Positions 54,982-63,348 of a stretch of DNA of 64,000 bases are shown here, in pieces. The stretch lies in NCBI RefSeq assembly GCF_002277955.1, contig NZ_CP018477.1, forward strand, positions 4,423,206 to 4,487,205. The letters are read 5' to 3'. The notes under the pieces were generated by a model that was not told the origin of the DNA, searched no databases, and worked only from the letters and a program-made list of their open reading frames with translations. Source of the stretch: Thermogutta terrifontis (GTDB lineage: Bacteria > Planctomycetota > Planctomycetia > Pirellulales > Thermoguttaceae). The position numbers and the translations under genes were made by a program. Within the stretch, counting starts at the first letter, position 1, and each line of letters opens with the position of its first letter.

Positions 54982-57264
54982 TCACGCAACGCGCCGCGGA
55001 ACAGTCCGCTCTGGAGTCGAGATTGATTCGGTGATCTCAGGGACTTCCTTTTCTTCATGGCTTTCATCAGGCTGACCATAGTAGTCGCCGGAATAGCCGC
55101 TGTAATCTTTTTCTTTTTCATTGGATAGTCTGTTAATCACGATGCCGAGTAACGGAATCTTTAAAAGGGCCAGGTATTCGGCAGCCCTGATGACGGCGCG
55201 CCGTTTATTCTTCTCGGGTTGCAGAACCAGGATGACACCATCCGCAAGGCGTCCCCAGATGGCGGTATCGCTGGCAAGGGGAGCAGGAGGACTGTCGATG
55301 ATGACCTGGTCGTAGTGCTCGACCGCCCAGTTGAGAAGTTCCGCCGTACGAGGTCCAGCAAGCAACTCAGCAGGATTGGCCGGCCGACGCCCGCAGGGAA
55401 GGACGTCCAGGTCCGGCACGATGTTCTTTTTGAGACGAGCTTGGATGGCCTCGGCGATCGGGGCGGTATCGCGCAGCACCTCGGAGATGCCCGGTTCGCC
55501 CCGCAAGCCGAGAAGCTGGGTGAGACCGGGACGCCGCAAGTCGCCATCCACCAGCAACGTGCGTTTTCCCACATGTGCATAGGTGAGAGCGAGATTGGCG
55601 GAAACCGTGGATTTGCCGTCGCCCGGCTGCGTGCTTGTGACGACAACCGCCCCGGTTGGCCGATCGCTCAGTGCCAGGGCCGTCCTGAGCGTGCGGAAGC
55701 TTTCGCTGGCCGGGCTGTTGGGATCCGCCACTACCTCGAGAACTTCCACACCTTCACCCTCGCGTGGAGGCATCTCTCGAATGATGCTGAGCACCGGCGC
55801 GCGAAGCTGCCACTGGATCTCTTCAACGCTTCGGAATCGATCGTCGAGCACGTCCATCACATACACGACAAACATCCCCAGCGTCAAACCTCCCAGAATC
55901 ACCATGATCAACACACGCGGGAGACTGGGCGACACGGGCGAACGGTTTTCCCTGGGCTCGGTAATCACCGAAGCGCGCAAATCCCCGGCCAGGTCAAGAC
56001 TCGTAATCCGCCGGACCAACCCTCCGTAGAGTTCGCGTAATCCGGTAATGTCGTTTTTGAGCATCTCCAGTTGAGCAAGACCTCCCGCGAGATTGGCTGC
56101 CTCCTGCCGGGCCAGTTCGTACTGAGCCTGAAGCGACATTTCTTTCTGCCAGAGTTCATTCACCCGTTGACGAAGCGTACCCAACAGCATCTGGCTGAGT
56201 TCGGGGATATTCAGGTTGTCGAGTCTCGCCCGGAGACGATCCTGATAAGCCAGAAGAAATGCCTCGTTTGCGGCAATTCGTTGCTGCAGTGCCTGGACCC
56301 GCGGATGATTATTCCCAAATTCCTGAAGCAGACGTGCCAGCTCCACGCGATCCTCGACCACCTTTCTTTCGACTTCCAATCGGGCAGCCGTTTCTTCCCG
56401 GCTGAATCCCAACACACCCAGGAGAATCTGCTGACCGAGGGTGTCGTCTGCCGCAAAAAGATACTGGCGAATATCCGCCCCCTGCTGGACGGCGTTTTCC
56501 AACGCTTGAAGCGAGGCAGCCAGTTGCACGCGTTCTTTTTGGACCTCCACGAGGGCCTGGTTGAACGCCTTGGCCCTTTCCACGAGGGGGTGAACGGTCT
56601 GGGAATTGACACCCACGTCGAGGGCCCCGATTTGCTGGCTCAATTGCTGCAGGGCCTGTTCCTTTTCGCTCAACCGGGCGGCAATGTCATCTTTCTCTGT
56701 GGTCAAAATGCGAATGATTTCAGCGGTGGTACCCTGGGTCGTGCTTCGCATGAAATCCAGGTAGGACTGCACGACGGCGCCGACGATCCGAGCGGCCACA
56801 CCCGGATCTTTAGAACGATATTCGACAGTAATAATATTCGTGCGGTACACGGCGCTGGCCGCCAAATTGCGCCGCAGTCCCTCCACCCACGTTTCGGGCT
56901 TGTCCATATTCAGATCGACAGCGAGGTCCTCCCGCGACAATTTCTGGATTGCTCCTTCCAGAACCTTGGCACTTGTGATGAGATTAACAAACGTGGGGAT
57001 GAGGCTGTTTTCGCGACTGCCCTGGGCCTCAATCGTCGGCGAAAGCGCGTTATCTCCCGTTTGAAGTATAAGTAGTTCAGCTTTCGCGGAATAAATTCTG
57101 GGTGCTGTTGCATAATACAGCGCGCCAAGAAGCGCAACGGCCAGAAAAGCGCCCAGCATGATCTGCCACCGGCGCCTGACCGCCACGAGAAATTGGGCGA
57201 TTGCATGGAGAATGTGTGAGGCAGAGTCAGGAACCGCCCATTGAATCCAGGAACTTTCGTTCAT
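54982..57264 (-). CDS. wzc: Tyrosine autokinase and chain-length regulator (Wzc type)
   Basis: The product has 760 residues. A first membrane helix (about 35-55), a long periplasmic coiled-coil Wzz-type region (to about 430) and a second helix (LPRVLIMVILGGLTLGMFVV) are followed by a bacterial tyrosine kinase domain. Walker A is QPGDGKST (K551), Walker A' is LLVDGDLRRP and Walker B is VIIDSPP (about 654-660). A tyrosine cluster near the C-terminus (Y721, Y724, Y728, Y729) is the normal site of cycling autophosphorylation that controls polymer length. The acidic tail after it is longer than usual. The protein works with Wza to export the polymer. The ribosome binding site is weak. Confidence 0.95.
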   Translation of the reverse strand: MNESSWIQWAVPDSASHILHAIAQFLVAVRRRWQIMLGAFLAVALLGALYYATAPRIYSAKAELLILQTGDNALSPTIEAQGSRENSLIPTFVNLITSAKVLEGAIQKLSREDLAVDLNMDKPETWVEGLRRNLAASAVYRTNIITVEYRSKDPGVAARIVGAVVQSYLDFMRSTTQGTTAEIIRILTTEKDDIAARLSEKEQALQQLSQQIGALDVGVNSQTVHPLVERAKAFNQALVEVQKERVQLAASLQALENAVQQGADIRQYLFAADDTLGQQILLGVLGFSREETAARLEVERKVVEDRVELARLLQEFGNNHPRVQALQQRIAANEAFLLAYQDRLRARLDNLNIPELSQMLLGTLRQRVNELWQKEMSLQAQYELARQEAANLAGGLAQLEMLKNDITGLRELYGGLVRRITSLDLAGDLRASVITEPRENRSPVSPSLPRVLIMVILGGLTLGMFVVYVMDVLDDRFRSVEEIQWQLRAPVLSIIREMPPREGEGVEVLEVVADPNSPASESFRTLRTALALSDRPTGAVVVTSTQPGDGKSTVSANLALTYAHVGKRTLLVDGDLRRPGLTQLLGLRGEPGISEVLRDTAPIAEAIQARLKKNIVPDLDVLPCGRRPANPAELLAGPRTAELLNWAVEHYDQVIIDSPPAPLASDTAIWGRLADGVILVLQPEKNKRRAVIRAAEYLALLKIPLLGIVINRLSNEKEKDYSGYSGDYYGQPDESHEEKEVPEITESISTPERTVPRRVA

Positions 57265-57514
57265 AGGCTCTTTTTTAATTTTAAATTTGATTTAGACTGC
57301 GATTTTCTTGTTGTGATGTCTGAGCCATTACAATCTATGCACAATTCCAGGATGCCGGGTTAATAAACATTCCCATTCCTCCCTCATGTCTTCAGTTACT
57401 TGTGTGCGAGATACAAGGCCGTCCGATTATTAAACGATCTTAGATAATCGACTTATTTATCGTGTCCGATCCATCGGTGTATCGTGACGTACAAGTTCGA
57501 CTATTTTTATGCAC
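57265..57514. other. AT-rich gap between wza and wzc
   Basis: This gap of 250 bases is visibly richer in A and T than its surroundings. CGATTAT (57424-57430) and ATAATCG (57444-57450) form a seven-base inverted repeat with a 13-base spacer. Runs of T and A lie just before the wzc start. A regulatory or processing site for uneven expression of wza and wzc would fit, but no clear promoter or terminator was seen. Confidence 0.45.
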
Positions 57515-58663
57515 TCAGTTTAAGGGCACAGTGCCACCGACGTGGACAAAACCTTTGAGCAGGTTGTAAACAAACGTTCCAAATGTCTCCTCCACAGTGA
57601 TGACATCCCCGGGGGCAATGCGGAGGTTTTCTGCCGGGTTCTTGGCAGCCGTGCGGAGGTTCGCCCGAATGAGCACAGGTTCGCTGCGTCCGCGTATTTG
57701 CCGCACGATCCACACCTTCTCCGCCAGCGGATTGGAACAACCGCCAGCGAGGGCAATGGCATCCAGCAGCCGCAGATCCTGCGCTGCCGGAAAGTCATAC
57801 ATGCCAGGCTTATTGACAAGTCCATCAACATAGATGGGATCGAGTTTTCGCGGGGGCACGAACACCACGTCTCCATCCTGAAGCCGGTATTCCTGGAGGG
57901 ACTGATCGTTCTGCCCAGCAGATCGCAGGTCCACCTTGATGGACTCGCCAGGCGCGGTCGCCTCCGTGAAAGAGGTTAGCTGGCCTGGGGCGTTTCCCAC
58001 TTTGGAATCGAAAGCCGGCGCGAGGGAGCCCGAAGAACCAGATCGGCGAATTTCCACGATCGGGTCCGCATCCGGTTTCAATCCTTCGGCCTGAACCAGA
58101 GCCGTCAGGAGGTCGGCCTGGGCAGCCGGAATATCGTACACACCGGGTTTTGCCACGGCCCCGGCTACCGTAATTCGGTAGGTTCGGGACTGCACACGTT
58201 TGATTGTGACCGTTGGCCGACGGTAAACGTCCCGCTCAATAGCGGCCTGGGCAATGGCCCTTTCCGCATCAGGAAAGCGCATGCCACCAACCATCACCTT
58301 CCCGATAGGGGGGACCTGAATATTGCCCTCGTCGTCCACCCGACAGGAAATAGCAGTATCCTTAATATCAAGGCCGGTGAGGACACTTACTTCCAGAAGA
58401 TCGCCCGGCATGATAACGTCGCTCGGTGCCTGAACACTGGCCAACTGCGGCAGGGCCACGTCTCGAATATCAGTCACCGGCGGCGGTTGAAGTTCCACCG
58501 GAAGAGCGCGGGCTTTGTACACCATCCGGGAGGCGCATCCGGCGCAGAGGAGTCCGAGTACGAAAACGAGCAGGCTGCCTTCAATATACCGAGGCCTGTC
58601 TTTCGGAACGGGTGATATGGAAAGGGTGGCCGCCGTTGGTTGCTGATTGCCGTCATCTCGCAT
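57515..58663 (-). CDS. wza: Polysaccharide export outer-membrane lipoprotein (Wza type)
   Basis: The product has 382 residues. A hydrophobic stretch ends in LCAGC with the lipidated cysteine at residue 43; about 26 polar residues come before it, an unusually long n-region. The export domain (about 85-170, with VIMPGDLLEVSVLTGLDIKD) and soluble ligand-binding beta-grasp repeats (for example RTYRITVAGAVAKPGVYDIP and PIYVDGLVNKPGMYDFPAAQ) match Wza. This protein forms the outer-membrane exit channel for the polymer, joined to Wzc. It is the first gene of the exopolysaccharide unit. No helical C-terminal pore segment like that of E. coli Wza is obvious after the last beta-grasp repeat, a feature shared with several related export proteins. 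Confidence 0.93.
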   Translation of the reverse strand: MRDDGNQQPTAATLSISPVPKDRPRYIEGSLLVFVLGLLCAGCASRMVYKARALPVELQPPPVTDIRDVALPQLASVQAPSDVIMPGDLLEVSVLTGLDIKDTAISCRVDDEGNIQVPPIGKVMVGGMRFPDAERAIAQAAIERDVYRRPTVTIKRVQSRTYRITVAGAVAKPGVYDIPAAQADLLTALVQAEGLKPDADPIVEIRRSGSSGSLAPAFDSKVGNAPGQLTSFTEATAPGESIKVDLRSAGQNDQSLQEYRLQDGDVVFVPPRKLDPIYVDGLVNKPGMYDFPAAQDLRLLDAIALAGGCSNPLAEKVWIVRQIRGRSEPVLIRANLRTAAKNPAENLRIAPGDVITVEETFGTFVYNLLKGFVHVGGTVPLN

Positions 58664-59159
58664 GGGATTGTACCGGTGGTTCCGCGAAAACCCTCACAAG
58701 TACCAGCTTGCTTTCGGGAAAATTTGCGCGTGATTGTGGCGCGAATGGTTCCCGGGTCAGTCCCGTCAAAAGCGATTTAGCCGTCGGCAACGCCGGGCTA
58801 ACGCCCACTCCATGCCGAAGCTCCGATGGCCCCGTAGGAGGGGGTAGATACTCAAAAAGATGCCCGATCGTCAACAGCAAAAACCGACTTTTGGAAACAA
58901 GGAAAACTGGACAAACCGCGTTTTCCCAGGCATGCGCCGGTCGCCCACCACGGTTGCCAAGGCTGCCCCATCGCCGGTAAGCTTACGGTTTAAGGCCCTG
59001 AACTGCCCGCCACCGAGCTTCAGAGCGCAAATTTTTTCGGTGTGCGGGGTAAGGTATGAAAGTTAGGAAAAGGAAGCGGTGTTAGGGAAAGAACTCGTCC
59101 CCTGCCGCGTGACGGAGCTTCGTGAATAGCACAACGGATTGAAGGAAGGAGGAAACTGA
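58664..59159. other. Divergent intergenic region upstream of the exopolysaccharide locus
   Basis: This should contain the promoter for the whole wza-to-wzx unit. The best minus-strand match is TTGACG with a poor -10 (ATTCGC) 17 bases away. A GC-rich imperfect repeat (AGCCGTCGGC and CCGGGCTAACG) lies at 58781-58804. No reading frame with a ribosome binding site was seen. A leader this long could carry regulation. Confidence 0.4.
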
Positions 59160-59909
59160 GTGATCATCGCTGCAACCACCCGGTGTTTTGCCAATCTCCC
59201 ACTGGAAGCGGCGTTCGAACGTCTCAATGATCTCGAATTCACGCATGTGGAAATCATTGCCCATGAGACAGAAGGGCACCTGAAACCGTCAGAAATCGCG
59301 GCTGACCTGGATCGGGCGATTGCCATTTGCCGTAATACCCATCGCCTGACTCCGGTGGCCTACAGTGTGGACATTGAAGCGCAGGGGGAAGAGTATTACC
59401 GGCAATTCGCCGCCTGCTGCAAACTGGCCAAGGCAACGCGGGTGGTGACGGTGGTGGTCCGTGCTTCCGAACTGGGAACGCCGTTTAACGAGGAAGTGGA
59501 GCGGCTGCAACGGATGGTGGCGATTGCCGCTATGGAGGAGGTTGTCGTGGCCATGCTCGTCGAGACTGGCCGCATGAGCGAATCACCAGAAACCGCCGCC
59601 GTGCTCTGCCATCACGCCAAAGGACTTGGCATCTGCCTGGATCCCAGCTACTTCATATACGGTCGGGCGTCCCCCCCCAGTATGGAGCCGATCCTTAAAT
59701 ACGTGCGGCACGTCCGACTGCGCGACACCAAAAAGGACCGCTTTCAGGTGAGAGTGGGCCAGGGAGAAGTGGAGTACAGCAAGCTTCTTGCCAATCTCAG
59801 CCGGTACGAATACGATCGGGCCCTTTCGATCGACATCCTTCCCGAGCCAGGCGTGGACCAAAACGCCGAACTCCGGAAATTCCGGCTCCTTTTGGAAACA
59901 CTTCTTTGA
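59160..59909 (+). CDS. Sugar phosphate isomerase/epimerase-like TIM-barrel protein
   Basis: The product has 249 residues. The start is GTG with AGGAGG seven bases upstream. The xylose-isomerase-like barrel (PF01261) is recognisable: the first strand at MIIAATTRCF, THVEIIAHETEGH, the metal-site regions VAMLVETGRMSE and GICLDPSYFIYG, and HVRLRDTKKD. The usual histidine in the HLKD position is replaced (VRLRD), so the metal set may be altered. Members isomerise or epimerise sugars and related compounds. It is a single gene divergent from the exopolysaccharide unit; no substrate can be inferred. Confidence 0.85.
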   Translation: MIIAATTRCFANLPLEAAFERLNDLEFTHVEIIAHETEGHLKPSEIAADLDRAIAICRNTHRLTPVAYSVDIEAQGEEYYRQFAACCKLAKATRVVTVVVRASELGTPFNEEVERLQRMVAIAAMEEVVVAMLVETGRMSESPETAAVLCHHAKGLGICLDPSYFIYGRASPPSMEPILKYVRHVRLRDTKKDRFQVRVGQGEVEYSKLLANLSRYEYDRALSIDILPEPGVDQNAELRKFRLLLETLL

Positions 59910-60054
59910 AACACGCTGGATTCCTTCGGCCGCACAAAGGACGCAATCACAACAGCCGTTGGCATCGGAAGTTATATACCTCCCAATCCCGGCGGTTGCT
60001 TCAAGCGCGCTGCGATGGAACTACTGTACTGTTATGAGTGATGTTCGACCGGAC

Positions 60055-60082
60055 GTCGGGGCAATTCACGAATTTCCGCTAC
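60055..60082. repeat. 28-base palindromic intergenic repeat, copy 3 (degenerate)
   Basis: GTCGGGGCAATTCACGAATT, then TCCGCTAC. Five or so positions differ from copy 2, so the palindrome is broken. CGGAATTCGG follows, similar to the flank of copy 2. Confidence 0.65.
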
Positions 60083-60175
60083 CGGAATTCGGTGGGGCCG
60101 TGCTCCATGCAGCATGGGAGCGATTCATCAAGCCCCGGAAGAAAATGCATGAGTGAATTTCGGATCCCTTTTGCC

Positions 60176-60204
60176 TTGCTCTTTTTTTCCGGCTGCGCTA
60201 GAAT
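60176..60204 (+). promoter_or_regulatory. Promoter upstream of the DUF4261 gene
   Basis: TTGCTC and TAGAAT are separated by 17 bases that include a run of seven T residues. The start codon is about 145 bases further on. Confidence 0.6.
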
Positions 60205-60349
60205 GCGCAAGTCACGCGGATGTCCGTCGGCAAAGGGATACGACTGGGGATTGGTCGCCGATGAGGGCCTTTGCGGGGGCACCCGGTGGTCACAATGGCG
60301 CCCTCTTACTGGGCGTGTAAAAACGTGCGGAGAGATTGAGAGGTGATTT

Positions 60350-61120
60350 ATGGAACCCCCGCTGGCAATGGTGTTGTTACGGTCTCCTACCAAACCGTCT
60401 TTGGAAAAGCTCGACGAAGCCCTCCAGGCAAACTGGGAGGGTCTCCCGGCCCTTGAGGAAGCTCTCGTGGCGCTGCCCCCGGATCTGGATTTGCCGCCAT
60501 TTCAGGCGATTCGGATAGGCGATACCGTGGCCTTCATCCTTTCGGAAGATGACCCCGTTCCGAAAGAGGATCTCGAGCTCGCCTGCCTGTCGGCCTGGTA
60601 CTGGCCGGATGCCCATGAGGCCATCGATAAGCACACGGCGCATCTGGTCGTTGTTCTGCCCGAACCGCCGCAGGATCCCCTTGAGCGGTACATTCTTCTG
60701 ACTCAAATCACAGCGGCTCTGGCTCAGATTACGGATTCCGTGGCGGTGTTTTGGCCCCGTTCCCTCCTGGTCCACAAGCCGGAAGACTTTATCAATTCGG
60801 CGCGACAGATGGGACCGGGGCAGTTTCCGCTGGAGCTGTGGGTGGCCTTTCACGGAGAGATCGAGGAGGATCAAACTCTGACTTTATTCACCCGGGGTAT
60901 GGCGGCCTTTTCACTTCCCGAAATTGAAGTCTACAACACCCGGCAGCAACCGCAGTTTGTCTACGAGCGGGTGTACAACATCGCATATTATCTGCTCGAA
61001 AATGGTCCGGTCATCCATGATGGAGAGACGGTCGGGATGAGCCAGGACGAGCAATATAAAGTGCGGATCGGTCCGTCCCGCCTTGAACCGCGGATTCGGG
61101 CTCTCCAGGTGGAAATGTGA
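60350..61120 (+). CDS. DUF4261 domain protein
   Basis: The product has 256 residues and no signal peptide or membrane helix. An N-terminal part (AMVLLRSPTKPSLEKLDEAL) is followed by the DUF4261 core, in which ACLSAWYWPDAHEAIDKHTA and the AH-VVVL stretch are characteristic. The last third ends in strands around PQFVYERVYNIAYYLLENGP. The family is widespread, has no established function, and is sometimes found near toxin-immunity genes. AGGTGA lies four bases before the ATG. The neighbours here, manC and scpA, give no functional clue. Confidence 0.8.
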   Translation: MEPPLAMVLLRSPTKPSLEKLDEALQANWEGLPALEEALVALPPDLDLPPFQAIRIGDTVAFILSEDDPVPKEDLELACLSAWYWPDAHEAIDKHTAHLVVVLPEPPQDPLERYILLTQITAALAQITDSVAVFWPRSLLVHKPEDFINSARQMGPGQFPLELWVAFHGEIEEDQTLTLFTRGMAAFSLPEIEVYNTRQQPQFVYERVYNIAYYLLENGPVIHDGETVGMSQDEQYKVRIGPSRLEPRIRALQVEM

Positions 61121-61232
61121 GCTGAGCCTCCCCGGGGACGTCCATCTTCCTTGGGATGATTGTCCCGGATTGCACTGTCACATCAGGTGAGAGCAAGCGA
61201 ATGGATTAAGGGAGTTTCGGGAGACGGCACAC

Positions 61233-62360
61233 ATGCTCCATGCGGTGATTTTGGCTGGGGGATCCGGAACCCGCCTCTGGCCGGAGAGTCGCGCCGCCCG
61301 TCCCAAGCAACTCCTGCCCATCGGGGGAGAGAAAAGTTTACTCCGGGCCACGGTGGATCGCGTTCTGCCGCTGGTTCCTCTGGATCGTATCTTCGTGGCG
61401 ACGAGCAAAGATTTAGCGCCTGCAATCGCGGAAGAGCTGTCTTTTCTTCCCCGGACGGCGATCCTAGTGGAACCGGCTCCCCGCAACACGGCACCGTGTT
61501 TGGGCCTGGCCGCCGCTCGGCTTCTGCGGGAAGACCCGGACGCGATCATGGCGGTGTTGCCCGCCGACCATGTGGTGTCGCCGGATGAAGCGTTTATCCA
61601 GGATTTGCAAACCGGCGTGCGGCTGGTCATGGAAGATCCTCGGCGGTTGGTGACGTTCGGCATCCCGCCTACATATCCCTCACCCTCTTTCGGCTACATT
61701 GAGCGCGGTGAACCTCTGGCTCTTCCCGAGAGCAGTAAACTTGAGGAGCCCGTTCGGACGGAGACAGCGCCCCAACACCGAATATTTCAGGCGCGACAGT
61801 TCTGGGAAAAGCCATCTCGGGAAACGGCTCAAAAATACCTGGAAGCCGGTACTTTCTACTGGAATGCGGGCATTTTTGTTTGGAAGGCCGCCACTTTGTG
61901 GCAGGCGCTGGAGGAGTACTGTCCGGAAGTTTTTCAGCCCCTTGCCCGAATTGCCGCAGCCGCTGACTCACCCCGATTCGGCGAGATTCTGGAATCCGAA
62001 TTCCAGCAGATCAAAAGCATCTCCATTGACTATGCGGTGATGGAAAAGGCAAACAATGTTGTCGTGATCGAGGCGACGTTTCGCTGGGATGACGTTGGTG
62101 GTTGGCGGGCACTGGAGCGGCTGCTGACCGTGGATGAGAGAGGTAACGTCGCTGATGCCCCGCGGGTGATCTTTTGGGATGCAGATGGCACGATCGTTCA
62201 CAGTCGCCGGGATGACCATCTTATCGCCACGCTGGGGGTCAAAGACCTGGTTGTTGTGGTCACTCCGGACGTCACACTTGTGGCTGACAAAAATCGCGAG
62301 GAAGATGTTCGCAATCTTCTGAAGGAGCTGGAACGGCGGGGATGGCGGGAGTATTTGTAA
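61233..62360 (+). CDS. manC: Mannose-1-phosphate guanylyltransferase
   Basis: The product has 375 residues. It makes GDP-mannose from mannose 1-phosphate and GTP. The nucleotide site is LAGGSGTRLWPESRAARPKQ at the N-terminus; VEPAPRNTAPCLGLAAARLL and AVLPADHVV follow, all typical. The C-terminal domain is the short left-handed helix type, so the protein lacks the mannose-6-phosphate isomerase half found in longer ManC enzymes. GGGAG lies nine bases before the ATG. GDP-mannose could feed the exopolysaccharide locus or the GT2/GT-C set; the gene stands alone between DUF4261 and scpA. Confidence 0.95.
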   Translation: MLHAVILAGGSGTRLWPESRAARPKQLLPIGGEKSLLRATVDRVLPLVPLDRIFVATSKDLAPAIAEELSFLPRTAILVEPAPRNTAPCLGLAAARLLREDPDAIMAVLPADHVVSPDEAFIQDLQTGVRLVMEDPRRLVTFGIPPTYPSPSFGYIERGEPLALPESSKLEEPVRTETAPQHRIFQARQFWEKPSRETAQKYLEAGTFYWNAGIFVWKAATLWQALEEYCPEVFQPLARIAAAADSPRFGEILESEFQQIKSISIDYAVMEKANNVVVIEATFRWDDVGGWRALERLLTVDERGNVADAPRVIFWDADGTIVHSRRDDHLIATLGVKDLVVVVTPDVTLVADKNREEDVRNLLKELERRGWREYL

Positions 62361-62428
62361 TGCATCGCGGCAAAGGATTTTAGAACGTGTGGGGTATGCC
62401 CGGGCCCATGGCCGAAAGGTGAACCAGA

Positions 62429-63262
62429 ATGGCGGGTGGAACGACAGAATTCCGCGTCAATCTGGACGTCTTCCGCGGCCCGCTCGATGTTCTCCTCTAC
62501 CTCATTCGCAAACACGAGCTGGCCATCACGGAGATTTCGGTTTCAGAAATCGCGGAACAGTTCCTGCAGTTTGTGGAATCAGCCCAGCCGCTGGATGTTG
62601 ACACGGCAGCCGACTATCTGGCCATGGCAAGCTGGCTGGTGGAGCTCAAATCTTATGAACTGTTACCGCACGGGGAGGAGATGCCAGAGGAATTTGTCTC
62701 CGAACCGCGTGAAGAATTGGTCCGGCGGCTTCTGGAGTACAAGCGCTACCGGGATCTGGCGTATCTGCTTGAGGAGCGTGCCAAAGAATGGCAAACGCGT
62801 CTCCGGCGTCTGAGCGATGACCTCGGGGAGAGCCCGATTCAGCCCGCGGATGAACCGCTGCAAGAAGTCCACCTGTGGGACCTGGTCCAGGCTTTTTTGA
62901 GGGTCCTCCAGGAAAGCGAGGTCCAGGCAGGAACGACGCTCGTCTATGATGACACCCCCATCCAGGTCTTCATGGAGCGTATCTATCGGCGGTTGCTCGA
63001 TTGCCAACAACTCGCGTTTCGCGAACTCTTCTTGCCCGGGATGCACAAATCCACGCTGGTTGGGATCTTCATGGCGGTGCTGGAGTTGGTACGATTCGGC
63101 TTTATTCGTGTCCACCAAGAAGAACTCTTTGGCGAGATTCTCCTCTCTCTCCGCGAGGACCGCCCCCCGTATCACCCCTGGGAACCGCCTCCGGCAACCG
63201 AAGAAGGGGAGATGGCCAACGGCACGACCACTGGGCAAGCCTCTTCCCAAAGCGGACAATAG
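62429..63262 (+). CDS. scpA: Segregation and condensation protein A
   Basis: The product has 277 residues. It is the kleisin that joins SMC heads and, with ScpB, helps condense and separate chromosomes. The N-terminal signature FRVNLDVFRGPLDVLLYLIR and the following AEQFLQFVESAQPLDVDTAA are typical. The C-terminal winged-helix part is around FLPGMHKSTLVGIFMAVLEL. AAGGTGA lies seven bases before the ATG. The last 25 residues are polar and probably disordered. The scpB gene is not in the window. Confidence 0.93.
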   Translation: MAGGTTEFRVNLDVFRGPLDVLLYLIRKHELAITEISVSEIAEQFLQFVESAQPLDVDTAADYLAMASWLVELKSYELLPHGEEMPEEFVSEPREELVRRLLEYKRYRDLAYLLEERAKEWQTRLRRLSDDLGESPIQPADEPLQEVHLWDLVQAFLRVLQESEVQAGTTLVYDDTPIQVFMERIYRRLLDCQQLAFRELFLPGMHKSTLVGIFMAVLELVRFGFIRVHQEELFGEILLSLREDRPPYHPWEPPPATEEGEMANGTTTGQASSQSGQ

Positions 63263-63348
63263 ACGTTTCCATGAAGTTGGCTGGGGCTTACCGGGCTTAT
63301 AGTGACGCTCTTTGGAACAAGGGCGGAAATCACCCACCTGGAGACGTG

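Larger units (their letters stand above)
59910..60349. other. Intergenic region, 440 bases, with repeat and promoter
   Basis: This holds the third, degenerate copy of the 28-base palindrome (60055) and a promoter at 60176, both listed separately. The remaining sequence has no recognisable reading frame or terminator. Confidence 0.45.

Noticed and set aside
58781-58804. AGCCGTCGGC/CCGGGCTAACG as a REP-type repeat
   Set aside because: I found only one copy in the window and the pairing is poor. It is not enough to call a repeat family.
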